A stretch of 10,617 nt of DNA from an uncultured Clostridia bacterium. GTDB taxonomy: Bacteria > Bacillota > Clostridia > JAAYHZ01. Shown one piece after another: positions 1 through 7,210 of this stretch. Position numbers and translations under genes: made by a program. How positions within the stretch are numbered: the first letter of the stretch is position 1; each line of letters starts with the position of its first letter. The notes beneath the pieces were generated by a model. The model had not been told where the DNA came from, made no database searches, and worked only from the letters and a program-made list of their open reading frames with translations. The stretch is from contig CALCRE010000044.1 in NCBI GenBank assembly GCA_937894465.1, positions 1-10,617 on the forward strand, read 5' to 3'.

Positions 1-204
1 TACATATTAACGGAAATAGTGTCGATTTTATTTAATTTGATTCTTCACAACTGCCCTGACGGTCGATTATTTGACAATTATTACAACGCTATGAACGGAC
101 AATTTGTTGCTGTCGCAGAAAATAAATGGATGTACATTTTCGGACAGTTTGATAAATCGAATAATATACATAGAATGCTGACATCGGAGTTTGAAATCCG
201 CTAA
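1..204 (+). CDS. Unrecognised protein, C-terminal fragment (5' end outside the window)
   Basis: The frame is open from the first base to a TAA at 202-204, giving about 67 visible residues that end in SEFEIR. A GTG at 19 could start a 61-residue protein, but there is no convincing Shine-Dalgarno sequence before it and the frame stays open to the left. I therefore read this as the tail of a longer gene. The visible part is rich in aromatic and Asn residues (for example KWMYIFGQFD) and has no motif I recognise, no clear membrane segment and no repeats. It is followed at 309-352 by an intrinsic terminator on the same strand, which supports real plus-strand transcription. The product is unknown. 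It converges on the minus-strand operon to its right. Confidence 0.45.
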   Translation, partial: YILTEIVSILFNLILHNCPDGRLFDNYYNAMNGQFVAVAENKWMYIFGQFDKSNNIHRMLTSEFEIR

Positions 205-308
205 ATACTTATGAAAATTGGGATGCATTACCGCACATAGCGGGGTAAGCCCGGTTATTGGTGTGTATTTGTATCCTGTTCTAAGATAGAAGAAACTTTC
301 CTATAAAA

Positions 309-352
309 TAAAGAAAGCGGGTGGTCAAAAAAATGATCATCCGTTTTCTTTA
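309..352 (+). terminator. Intrinsic terminator for the left-edge gene
   Basis: A 19-bp stem (309-327 with 334-352) closes on a six-A loop. Its core is CGGGTGGTCA pairing with TGATCATCCG, followed by TTTTCTTT. All three non-Watson-Crick positions are G-U pairs when read on the plus strand, but would be C-A mismatches on the minus strand. The hairpin is therefore built for plus-strand RNA and most likely ends the gene stopping at 204. A weaker effect on minus-strand transcripts leaving the AraC gene at 440 is possible. Apart from this hairpin, I see nothing I can name in the 205-439 gap between the two convergent genes. Confidence 0.75.
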
Positions 353-439
353 AAGAGAACGAAAAACATATTTAACTTTGTTAGGTCCTTTTGACTTACA
401 AAAGTAAAAGCAACCTTAAGAGTATCGTACAGTTTTCCT

Positions 440-1297
440 TTATTTTTTCCTTACCGGAATCCAAATCTCGCTGTAGTAGTTTTCGTCATCATTGCCCTTT
501 GGAAAATCCGAGACTGCAGTGTACATTTCTATATTGTAACCGGCTGCAATTTCATAATCCCTGCAGTTAGGTAACCATTCTGAATATATTTTTTGGTTCA
601 CATCCTGTAAGGCTTTGGGCATTGCACCTTTACAGGCAAAAACGGCCCAAGTGTGCTTTGGAATGGTCTTTGTGACAAAACCATCCGGAACCACTTTGGA
701 TGGGTCATAATTGTCTGCAATTAAATACTCGAACTCATCCGCCCCCATACTCTCGTCAAGGCATACACCGTACATTCCGCAGATGATACTTCCTTTCCCT
801 GTTTGGTAATGATCTGCCCAAAACTGAGGAATTTCTGTTTTGGCCGTATCATACTTAAACTTTCTCGATACACCAATGACTATAAACGGATCCATTTCAA
901 CAATTTTGTAATCCATGATAGTTCCACCTTCCAATGTAAATTTGATTTTTAAGGGTGCAAAGGATTTGATCATCGCTCCATCCTTACGCACAGCGGTAGG
1001 AGTGACTCCGTGAAATCGGGTGAAGGCCTTTGTAAAACCATCCGGAGAATCATATCCGTACTTTAGGGCTATATCAATGATTTTTTCATCAGTTGACACA
1101 AGCTCGCTGCCGGCAAGTGCGAGTCTGCGTTGTCTGATATACTCTCCGACCGTAAATTCGCAGAGCATTGCAAACCCTTTTTGAAAATAGAAGGGAGAAA
1201 CAAATGCCCGTTGTGCTATGCTTTCTATTTCCAGTTCTTCTGTTATGTGCTCTTCAATATATCGTATGGCTTCGCCAATTCCTTCAATCCACCCCAC
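440..1297 (-). CDS. AraC-family transcriptional regulator with GyrI-like effector domain
   Basis: Likely a DNA-binding regulator that responds to a small molecule. With the GTG start at 1297 it has 285 residues. An N-terminal AraC double helix-turn-helix spans about residues 3-105, opening with a family-typical WIEGIGEAIRYIEEHIT stretch and including the conserved second-helix segment ALKYGYDSPDGFTKAFTRFHG. A GyrI-like/effector-binding domain spans about 128-285. This order matches the Rob/SoxS-like multidrug regulators with C-terminal ligand pockets. I prefer GTG at 1297 over the in-frame ATG at 1318 because AGGAGG sits 9 nt before the GTG, while the ATG has no good ribosome site and would add seven residues not typical of the family. 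It lies 124 nt after the oxidoreductase operon on the same strand, so it may be its last gene or have its own promoter. It likely controls the exporter cluster or related drug-response genes (inference). Confidence 0.88.
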   Translation of the reverse strand: MGWIEGIGEAIRYIEEHITEELEIESIAQRAFVSPFYFQKGFAMLCEFTVGEYIRQRRLALAGSELVSTDEKIIDIALKYGYDSPDGFTKAFTRFHGVTPTAVRKDGAMIKSFAPLKIKFTLEGGTIMDYKIVEMDPFIVIGVSRKFKYDTAKTEIPQFWADHYQTGKGSIICGMYGVCLDESMGADEFEYLIADNYDPSKVVPDGFVTKTIPKHTWAVFACKGAMPKALQDVNQKIYSEWLPNCRDYEIAAGYNIEMYTAVSDFPKGNDDENYYSEIWIPVRKK

Positions 1298-1421
1298 TAA
1301 CGAATACCTCCTATCCATATTCCCATATTAGCTCAAAGAATTAGGCAATACCCGATTTTTAGTGTCGTGTTTTGTCCGATTTGTTTTCCTGTGAACTATT
1401 ATCATTTTGAACTGATTCAAT

Positions 1422-2078
1422 CTATTCTCCATCAGCGTAGGGCTTAGCACGAAGCATACCTGCGATACCGTTACTTTTTGCTTGAACTCTCCATCCCATG
1501 TTTCCTCCGAGCTTATATAAAAAGCGGGGTATGGAGGGCTGAACGAAGACATTAGAACTTTTGTGATCTGACTCTGTTTTTATATCTTCACACAATTCAT
1601 GCAAAGCGTCATAGATCACTTTTGCGGGCCCGTTTAATGGATCCGGATTACCTCCAAAGAAGACACCTGCTCCGATACTTACACCATATTGCCAATCAAA
1701 TCCTGTACGTGAACAAAAGTTTCTAAGAATATCAAGTGCAACTTTGTTATGTATGGCTTCGAAAAATCCACAATGGCATATGCCGTAAACCTTTAGCAAA
1801 GGACGACCGGTCTTCGTTATTCTTTTTTCTATGGATTGCAAAAACACAACCAAAGGCATGGGAAGTGAGTCGACATATAAAGGGGTGGCAATCAATAACA
1901 CATCGGCATTTAGAATTCTGTCTATGGTGGAATCACATTCAGTATCCGGTTTATGATAATAATCAATTGCGGAAAATTCCTCGACATCAGCTTCAATCAT
2001 TTCTTTTATAACCCGGATGATCGTTGCAGTGGTACCTTGGCCTTTTTTGGGACTTCCGTTTATAACAACCAATCTCAT
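1422..2078 (-). CDS. Flavodoxin-fold NAD(P)H-dependent FMN reductase family protein
   Basis: A 218-residue cytoplasmic protein of the NADPH-dependent FMN reductase/flavodoxin-like superfamily, expected to bind FMN and transfer electrons from NAD(P)H. The N-terminus has the beta strand plus FMN-phosphate loop (MRLVVINGSPKKGQGTT, residues 1-17). A second flavin-contact segment, ATPLYVDSLPMPLVVFLQ, lies near residues 64-81. It has no CX2CX2C cluster motif, unlike its partner immediately upstream. The ATG at 2076-2078 overlaps the partner's TGA as ATGA, so translation is almost certainly coupled. A GGAAAGGAAG ribosome site lies about 10 nt before the start. The C-terminal 70 residues, including a SIPRFLYKLGGNMGWR segment, extend beyond the minimal fold and may form a lid or dimer contact. 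The substrate is unknown, and the two reductases may work as a pair. Confidence 0.82.
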   Translation of the reverse strand: MRLVVINGSPKKGQGTTATIIRVIKEMIEADVEEFSAIDYYHKPDTECDSTIDRILNADVLLIATPLYVDSLPMPLVVFLQSIEKRITKTGRPLLKVYGICHCGFFEAIHNKVALDILRNFCSRTGFDWQYGVSIGAGVFFGGNPDPLNGPAKVIYDALHELCEDIKTESDHKSSNVFVQPSIPRFLYKLGGNMGWRVQAKSNGIAGMLRAKPYADGE

Positions 2079-2647
2079 TTTGACACCACTTCCTTTCCGA
2101 AGAACTCACGTAATCCTATAGCGGCTTGCATTCCCTCTATTGGATTGCAAACAGTAAATGCAGCATGCCTTCTAGAATGTAGATTCAACGCATTCCGTTC
2201 ACACAATTCCAAAAAGGTTTTCTTTTCTTGCTCCGTCATATCTCCATACCCGAAAGAAACCAGGTCCGGATATTTAGCGTACCGTTTTTGGTGGTGCATC
2301 TCATGGCTTTTTATCATAAAAAAAGGAGAGATGTTGCATATAAAGCGATCAAGAAAAGCCTTTGTATCCGGGCTATATCCTCCGTAAGTGACACGGGAAA
2401 GTAGAATTACTGTATCGGCATTCACCAATTTTCTTGAAATATCATTTGCTTCGTCCTTTGTAATGACACATTTCCCCGGAGTTTTGACCCAACAACCAAA
2501 ACAACCCGCGCACGGTTTGAACTTTTTCCAATCCAATGCCACTGTCTGGACATTGATGTTTGAATCCATCACTTCCAATAACAAAGCCAGGCGGTTCACT
2601 CCTTCATCATTTGTCGCCGTGCTGTCATACAAGATTAATACATCCAT
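2075..2647 (-). CDS. Iron-sulfur flavoprotein-like NAD(P)H oxidoreductase
   Basis: A 190-residue flavodoxin-fold protein. The N-terminal strand MDVLILYDST leads into the FMN loop. A compact cysteine motif follows at Cys46, Cys49, Cys52 and Cys60 (PCAGCFGCWVKTPGKC), fitting the CX2CX2CX4-7C pattern that binds a [4Fe-4S] cluster in archaeal and clostridial iron-sulfur flavoproteins. The segment RVTYGGYSPDTKAFLDRF near 85-102 is the second flavin-contact loop of the family. Known relatives shuttle electrons between ferredoxin or NAD(P)H and small acceptors. The cluster is inferred here from the motif. The start has AGGAGG 7 nt upstream and lies 20 nt after the isomerase-like gene. The stop overlaps the next reductase by 4 nt. 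Its place in an exporter operon suggests reduction of the transported or a related compound (inference). Confidence 0.85.
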   Translation of the reverse strand: MDVLILYDSTATNDEGVNRLALLLEVMDSNINVQTVALDWKKFKPCAGCFGCWVKTPGKCVITKDEANDISRKLVNADTVILLSRVTYGGYSPDTKAFLDRFICNISPFFMIKSHEMHHQKRYAKYPDLVSFGYGDMTEQEKKTFLELCERNALNLHSRRHAAFTVCNPIEGMQAAIGLREFFGKEVVSK

Positions 2648-2667
2648 ATCAAATCCTCCTGTTCATA

Positions 2668-3480
2668 TTAACGGATCAGAGATTCAACCCATCGACAGCC
2701 TTCCATCACAAAGGACTTGGTTGGCTTTGTTTCCGGTGTGTGTTCAAAGACAAATGTCACATCCTTTGATTGGGCTAAAAACTCAATGATCTTTTGGACT
2801 TTGTGGTTACCTCTTTGTTCGTCACTTGGGTGTACCGGTGTCCAAATATAGGTGTCCGGTTCATAAACTATATTGTGTAAATGGACCACTTTGATAAATT
2901 CTCTCCATTTTCCGATGTACCGAAAGATGTCATCTTCTACTGCAATGAGGTAGTCGCCGATATCGATGCATATCCCTACATTATACTTTTCCCATATGCT
3001 TAAAGGAAATTGATCAAAATAATTTAGTCCTGCAACAGAACGTTGAAACCCAAGCTTCGGTTCACATATTATAGGAATGGAATATTTCTTTTGTATCCGG
3101 CAGATCTTTTTCAATCCTTCTTCAATCATCTCATCGGTGTTGCCGGATACCTCGGCTTTAAAAAACGGAAAATGAACCAGTATGTATTTTGCACCTTCTA
3201 AAGACATTCTTTTAGCTTCCGACTCTAATTGCTCCCATGCATAGGAGGGATCATAACGAACCTTTTCAATCAAGTCATATTTACTCTCTCCTCGAATTAC
3301 CGGAGAATGAATACCAAAACCAACTTGTTTTTCTTTGTAGATCTTTAAAAACGTATTAACTGCATCCTCATCAGAAAATTCTCCGATTTCTATATGTTCA
3401 ATGCCTTCCCAAAACAACTCTGAAAACAATTTAGAATCGGAGAAAATCGTGCTGCCTGAAACACCGAGCTTGTGTGCCAT
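2668..3480 (-). CDS. Sugar phosphate isomerase/epimerase-like TIM barrel (AP endonuclease 2 family), probably an independent gene
   Basis: From Met537 of the 806-residue frame to its TAA there are 270 residues, a usual size for xylose-isomerase-like TIM-barrel proteins. Visible barrel strands include GVSGSTIFSD (start), HIEIGEF, QVGFGIHSP, AKYILVHFPFF, IPIICEPKL, GICIDIGDYL, VVHLHNIVY and VTFVFEHTPE. The Glu of CEPK, Asp of DIGDY, His of HLHN and Glu of FEHT are the usual kind of metal and substrate ligands. The ATG at 3478-3480 has a GAAAGG ribosome site 9 nt upstream, so it can be translated on its own. The family includes isomerases, epimerases, dehydratases and endonuclease IV, and the reaction here cannot be told from sequence. 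It lies 20 nt before the iron-sulfur flavoprotein gene. Confidence 0.75.
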   Translation of the reverse strand: MAHKLGVSGSTIFSDSKLFSELFWEGIEHIEIGEFSDEDAVNTFLKIYKEKQVGFGIHSPVIRGESKYDLIEKVRYDPSYAWEQLESEAKRMSLEGAKYILVHFPFFKAEVSGNTDEMIEEGLKKICRIQKKYSIPIICEPKLGFQRSVAGLNYFDQFPLSIWEKYNVGICIDIGDYLIAVEDDIFRYIGKWREFIKVVHLHNIVYEPDTYIWTPVHPSDEQRGNHKVQKIIEFLAQSKDVTFVFEHTPETKPTKSFVMEGCRWVESLIR

Positions 3481-5088
3481 AGTTATATACCTTTCTCTTC
3501 GTTTATTGTATGCCATAAATCCCATGACCATCAACAAAATTGCAATCATTGTCAGTATGATCAATGTAAAGACATTAATCTCTTCCGTTGGTATTTGAGG
3601 TATATAACCAAAGGGTGTTAATTTGTTTGTCCAATCAGGAAGTTTCAACATGTCTCCCATATATACCACAAAGAAGGTATATCCTAAGTACAACCATGTC
3701 AACCCGGTTCGATTCGGAGCAACACCAATCAATAGAACAGCCAATGCCACCATACACCACATGGCAGGTAGCGCTACCATGCCGGCTGTCAAAAGTGTTT
3801 GGAAAGAAACGGGATCCTCCATGACCATAACGGCAGAGGACCATAAACCTGACAAAGAGGCAAGTTGTATGACGGGAGCTGCAATCAATGCAATCACCGT
3901 ATAACCTCCTAAAAGACTGTTCCTGGATACGGCCCTTGTAAGAATGTGTTCCGTCCTGTTCTTTTTTTCTTCAGAGCGGAGTTTCAAAACAAACAAGAGA
4001 ACTGGAACGGATCCCATGATGCTTAATATAGTCATAAGCAATGATACGAACCGCTCGGTCATATTAAGCCCGTCTCCGGTATCGGGAATCATTTGTTTGA
4101 TTAAATCACTGCTTTCTATAAACCCCTCTAAATCTCCTAATATCGATCCGTAAGAAGAGCCCAAAACAAATAGGCCGACAGTCCAAGCGATGATGGATGA
4201 TCTTTGTAATCGTAATGCAAGCCCTGTAGGGAAGGATAGAAGTCCGGATGCGTATGTCTTGCCGGGCTTAGTGGATATAAAACCGGCACCTAAATCCCGA
4301 ATGGAATTTAAGTACAATGAAAATACAAAAACCAATGTTGAAATGATTAATGTGACCCACACCGGCCACCAGTAATTGTTTACATAAACTTGGGTTCGCA
4401 ATATGAAGCCGAAGGGAGTGATTAAGGACAGTGCTTCACTGCTTACATCCCCGATTCCTCTTAAGATATATGTGATGATAAGAAAAGCAAAAGAATATCC
4501 GGTTGTGGCTCGGGCATTGGGTGTAAGCTGGGCAAACAGCCCTGTGAGTACAACGAAGTATATGCCGATTGCACCCAAGGAAGCCCCGTACAACAAGGAA
4601 CCGTTTAAATCCATGGTTTCAAAGCCTAATGAGGCTAACCCGAACCCGATCAGCAATGCCATGATCACATTGGTGATGACTCCGGTAAGGACGGTAGCCG
4701 TCAGGGGAGACAAGGCACCTGTAGGAAGAGAACGAATCATTTCAAGGCGACCTTCTTCTTCATCTTCCCTTGTATGGTCGGCTGTTAACAATATGCTCAT
4801 GATACCAAAGGCGATGGCTGAAAAGAGCAACATAAAGTGTGCCATCATGGCGCCGTCTGTGTAATTGTCCAAACCGTACCCCGGGCCTAACATAACCGTT
4901 ATGGCAGGATTTTTCATGGTTTCAGCCATGATTTTTCTGTCGATACCGGTGGTATATAATCCGGGGATCATTTGGCCGAATAAAATGGTGAAAAGTACAA
5001 GAGAGGTCACCCATACAGGTAGCTTTATTCGATCTGTGCGTAACGCAAAGCGCATCAATCTCCCGGTATTTGCAAATCTCTTTGACAT
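2668..5088 (-). CDS. ABC exporter permease (TnrB3/polyketide-antibiotic type) fused in frame to an isomerase-like TIM barrel
   Basis: An 806-residue open frame. Residues 1-536 are a permease with about twelve predicted membrane helices in two similar halves of six. Each half carries a matching TPFG loop (ITPFGFILRTQ and LTPFGYIPQIP), indicating internal duplication. This length and layout fit the putative exporters of polyketide antibiotics (COG3559/TnrB3 type), partners of a separate ATPase, which is indeed the gene immediately upstream (1-nt TAATG overlap, GGAGG ribosome site). Residues 537-806 are a soluble TIM-barrel protein described separately. I know of no standard family with this fusion, and both halves have normal stand-alone lengths. 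At the junction (KRRERYIT-Met537), a ribosome site and out-of-frame TAA remain. Removing one A from 3492-3494 would end the permease as KRREGI, so the fusion is probably recent or a sequence error. If real, the extra domain would sit in the cytoplasm after helix 12. Confidence 0.85.
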   Translation of the reverse strand: MSKRFANTGRLMRFALRTDRIKLPVWVTSLVLFTILFGQMIPGLYTTGIDRKIMAETMKNPAITVMLGPGYGLDNYTDGAMMAHFMLLFSAIAFGIMSILLTADHTREDEEEGRLEMIRSLPTGALSPLTATVLTGVITNVIMALLIGFGLASLGFETMDLNGSLLYGASLGAIGIYFVVLTGLFAQLTPNARATTGYSFAFLIITYILRGIGDVSSEALSLITPFGFILRTQVYVNNYWWPVWVTLIISTLVFVFSLYLNSIRDLGAGFISTKPGKTYASGLLSFPTGLALRLQRSSIIAWTVGLFVLGSSYGSILGDLEGFIESSDLIKQMIPDTGDGLNMTERFVSLLMTILSIMGSVPVLLFVLKLRSEEKKNRTEHILTRAVSRNSLLGGYTVIALIAAPVIQLASLSGLWSSAVMVMEDPVSFQTLLTAGMVALPAMWCMVALAVLLIGVAPNRTGLTWLYLGYTFFVVYMGDMLKLPDWTNKLTPFGYIPQIPTEEINVFTLIILTMIAILLMVMGFMAYNKRRERYITMAHKLGVSGSTIFSDSKLFSELFWEGIEHIEIGEFSDEDAVNTFLKIYKEKQVGFGIHSPVIRGESKYDLIEKVRYDPSYAWEQLESEAKRMSLEGAKYILVHFPFFKAEVSGNTDEMIEEGLKKICRIQKKYSIPIICEPKLGFQRSVAGLNYFDQFPLSIWEKYNVGICIDIGDYLIAVEDDIFRYIGKWREFIKVVHLHNIVYEPDTYIWTPVHPSDEQRGNHKVQKIIEFLAQSKDVTFVFEHTPETKPTKSFVMEGCRWVESLIR
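3481..3495 (-). promoter_or_regulatory. Internal ribosome binding site and buried gene boundary
   Basis: Reading the minus strand, GAAAGG (3490-3495) precedes ATG (3478-3480) by 9 nt, a suitable Shine-Dalgarno distance. Between them, one frame away from the permease, lies TAA at 3483-3485, two bases before the ATG. This stop-then-start spacing is what an ordinary operon boundary looks like and matches the tight packing of the other genes here. The site argues that the TIM-barrel gene is, or recently was, a separate coding unit. Confidence 0.65.
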
Positions 5089-5981
5089 TACACTTTCCCT
5101 CCATCCTCTTTATAGTGTCTCATGAAAAGATCCTCTAATGTAGGTGGAGCACTCTCCAAAGAAACAATCCCGTATGAGCTGATATATTTCATCACATTGC
5201 CCAGTTCTTCGGAATCCACTTGGAAATAGAGAGAGTGGTCTTTTTGTTCAATTCCGTAAACACCTTTGAGACCTTCTAAATTTTCAAAGGGTTGTTTTGT
5301 CCGAACAGTTATACCGGTTCTAGTCAAGTGACGCAAATCGTCCAAACTGCCGGACTCAATGATTTTACCTTGGCGGATGATACTCACACAGTCACATAGC
5401 TTTTCAACTTCGGATAATATATGGCTGGAAAGCAAAATACTTTTACCTTGGGCTTTTGCATCTCTTACGCATTGTTGAAAGATGTTTTCCATCAAAGGAT
5501 CAAGCCCTGATGTGGGCTCATCCAAGATATAGAGGTCGGCATCGGAAGCAAAAGCCGCAATCAATGCAACCTTTTGTCTGTTTCCCTTTGAGTATGTTCT
5601 GCATTTCTTGGATGGGTCCAACTGGAATCTTTCAATAAGCTCTTCTCTTCGATTCTTGTTGCCGGATCCTCGAAGCTTGACAAAAAGGTCGATGACTTCT
5701 CCACCGGTTAAGTTTGGCCAAAGATTGACTTCACCCGGGACATAAGCTATATTCTTATGTATTTCAACGGCATCGTCCCATGCATCTTTTCCGAAGATGC
5801 GAACTTGCCCGGATGTTGCTTTCAAGATTCCTAACATGATACGAATGGTGGTTGTTTTCCCGGCACCGTTAGGTCCGATAAAACCGTAAATCTCACCTTT
5901 GTTGACTTCAAGATCCACACCATCCAATGCAGTGAACTTTCCAAACTTTTTTGTCAAATGATTGACTGTTACGATAGACAT
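5088..5981 (-). CDS. ABC exporter ATP-binding protein
   Basis: The 297-residue cytoplasmic ATPase of the exporter. Walker A is GPNGAGKTT at 36-44, the signature region is YSKGNRQKV at 130-138, Walker B is LYILDEP at 150-156 (catalytic Glu155), and the switch histidine is His187 in LLSSH. The usual Q-loop glutamine is replaced by a PGEV segment near 82-85, and the LSGGQ signature is divergent. Both are, as I recall, typical of the drug-export ATPases paired with TnrB3-like permeases. Residues from about 220 form a C-terminal regulatory extension. The stop overlaps the permease start (TAATG), and the start follows the UroD stop by 1 nt with AAAGGAG as ribosome site. It powers the permease downstream, likely exporting an antibiotic-like or hydrophobic compound. 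The substrate is not determinable from sequence. Confidence 0.93.
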   Translation of the reverse strand: MSIVTVNHLTKKFGKFTALDGVDLEVNKGEIYGFIGPNGAGKTTTIRIMLGILKATSGQVRIFGKDAWDDAVEIHKNIAYVPGEVNLWPNLTGGEVIDLFVKLRGSGNKNRREELIERFQLDPSKKCRTYSKGNRQKVALIAAFASDADLYILDEPTSGLDPLMENIFQQCVRDAKAQGKSILLSSHILSEVEKLCDCVSIIRQGKIIESGSLDDLRHLTRTGITVRTKQPFENLEGLKGVYGIEQKDHSLYFQVDSEELGNVMKYISSYGIVSLESAPPTLEDLFMRHYKEDGGKV

Positions 5982-5982
5982 C

Positions 5983-7056
5983 TTATTCTCCTTTGGCGGT
6001 CACAGGACCTGCTTCTTCGATTCCATTCATGATTTCAAACATATTCGGTACGATTCGATCCACAGGAACATCTTCCGTAATTCCAATGATGAAACCGTCT
6101 CCGGGATGAGCTTCGTCAATCAAACCTTTTGTCAACGGCTTTATCTTCTCCATAGGCTCCAAGTGCCATGCACTAGGCCAATTCAACCATAGCACCTTAT
6201 CCGGCCAATATTTGCGAGCTTCTTTTACCGAAGGGCTGATGCCTGCGTCATAGGCTTCTATGTAATCCAAACCGGTTTTTGCAATGGAATTCATAATGAT
6301 GGAGTTATCGGCGTCCAAGTGTGTCCCTAAGAGCTTTCCCTTTTTATGGAGTGCTTCGGCGGCCTCATTGTAGTGGGGGACAAAGTATTGTTCAAAGTTT
6401 TCAACACCGAAGATTTGAGGAACAACGTTTCCTCCGTAATTAGCAAACTCCAAAGGTCCCTCTGCTACGATGGGATATATTTTACGTGCATGGGCTACAA
6501 AGGCATCATACAACTTTAGAATCTCATCTCGATTGTCCATCCACTCCAAACAAAATGTTTCTGTTCCCATATATGTAGAAATGAGGTTTTGCAAAGGCTC
6601 CAGGGGGATTTGATCTCTTACTACATATTCATCTCCTGCTTGGGTTAAGGTGAGGGATGCTTTTTCATAATCCGGTTGAACAACAGCATCCTGGATTATA
6701 TAAAGCAAGGCTTTGTAATCTTCTTTTGTTTTAAACATATGCTCTAGGGTCCAAGTGGTAAATCCCACCGGCTGAACCAACGTGGTAAGGTCTCCTGCCG
6801 GTGTGCTGTAGCATGTTCTAACCAACTTGACTCCTTTTTCATTAGTGAAAGAATGTGACTTGACAGACACATTAGGTCGATGAACGGTGTAGGAGGTAAT
6901 CCGAATCACCGGACAAAGGCCTCTTTTCATCAGCTCTGCTCGAGCTTCTCCTTCAATCCATTTCGTATCATAGATTGTAAAAGGCACCATATCCACATCC
7001 TGCCTTCGTAATGCACTCAACACTCTTTCCCTGGGGGTCATAGACTTGTTCTTCAT
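5983..7056 (-). CDS. Uroporphyrinogen decarboxylase-superfamily protein (not HemE)
   Basis: A 357-residue protein of the UroD/corrinoid-methyltransferase TIM-barrel superfamily, shown by the N-terminal MTPRERVLSALRRQDVDMVPF signature and the overall length. It lacks the RQAGRY substrate motif expected near the N-terminus of true uroporphyrinogen decarboxylase. Where MtaA-type cobamide methyltransferases carry a zinc-binding HxC, this protein has His246-Leu-Asp248, and there is no cysteine in the rest of the C-terminal part. It is therefore neither an obvious heme enzyme nor an obvious zinc thiol methyltransferase. No cobalamin-binding partner is seen nearby. I chose ATG at 7056 over the in-frame GTG at 7065 because GAGG lies 8 nt before the ATG and overlaps the GTG. 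It ends 1 nt before the ATPase gene, so it is the first structural gene of the export operon. A role in modifying the exported compound is inference. Confidence 0.82.
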   Translation of the reverse strand: MKNKSMTPRERVLSALRRQDVDMVPFTIYDTKWIEGEARAELMKRGLCPVIRITSYTVHRPNVSVKSHSFTNEKGVKLVRTCYSTPAGDLTTLVQPVGFTTWTLEHMFKTKEDYKALLYIIQDAVVQPDYEKASLTLTQAGDEYVVRDQIPLEPLQNLISTYMGTETFCLEWMDNRDEILKLYDAFVAHARKIYPIVAEGPLEFANYGGNVVPQIFGVENFEQYFVPHYNEAAEALHKKGKLLGTHLDADNSIIMNSIAKTGLDYIEAYDAGISPSVKEARKYWPDKVLWLNWPSAWHLEPMEKIKPLTKGLIDEAHPGDGFIIGITEDVPVDRIVPNMFEIMNGIEEAGPVTAKGE

Positions 7057-7170
7057 ACCAAACACCTCATCTGTTTAATTCTTATACTATTTTACCGGAT
7101 TATGGGCAGAAGAAACGGAATAATAACTATTAAAGTAAGAAAATTAGACTATCGTTCACCGGCTTTTGAC

Positions 7171-7186
7171 CGGGAGATCGGGAGAT
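7171..7186. repeat. Tandem 8-bp repeat (CGGGAGAT twice)
   Basis: CGGGAGAT occurs twice in direct succession. It is flanked by a short hairpin-like CCGG-N7-CCGG (7160-7174) and followed by GATA-TTTT-TATC. It lies in the 154-nt gap between the TetR stop and the UroD start. It could be a protein-binding site or a slipped duplication. I see no clear promoter or intrinsic terminator in this gap, so read-through from the TetR gene into the operon is plausible. Confidence 0.4.
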
Positions 7187-7210
7187 GATATTTTTATCTT
7201 TGCAAGCCTA

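Noticed and set aside
228..248. Possible hairpin TTACCGC / GCGGGGTAA
   Set aside because: The right arm has two extra G bases and no U run follows; too weak to call.
401..425. Possible terminator after the AraC gene (CTTTTACTT with AAGTCAAAAG on the minus strand)
   Set aside because: The stem is AT-rich with a bulge and lacks a U run after it.
1328..1552. 74-codon minus-strand frame overlapping the end of the FMN reductase gene
   Set aside because: It lies mostly inside the reductase gene in another frame, has no ribosome site and no recognisable motif.
5088..5981. Degenerate ABC ATPase (non-standard signature and Q-loop)
   Set aside because: YSKGNRQ and PGEV are usual for this exporter subfamily as I know it; Walker A, Walker B and the switch His are intact.
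5983..7056. Heme biosynthesis uroporphyrinogen decarboxylase (HemE)
   Set aside because: No RQAGRY motif, and there are no other heme genes around it.
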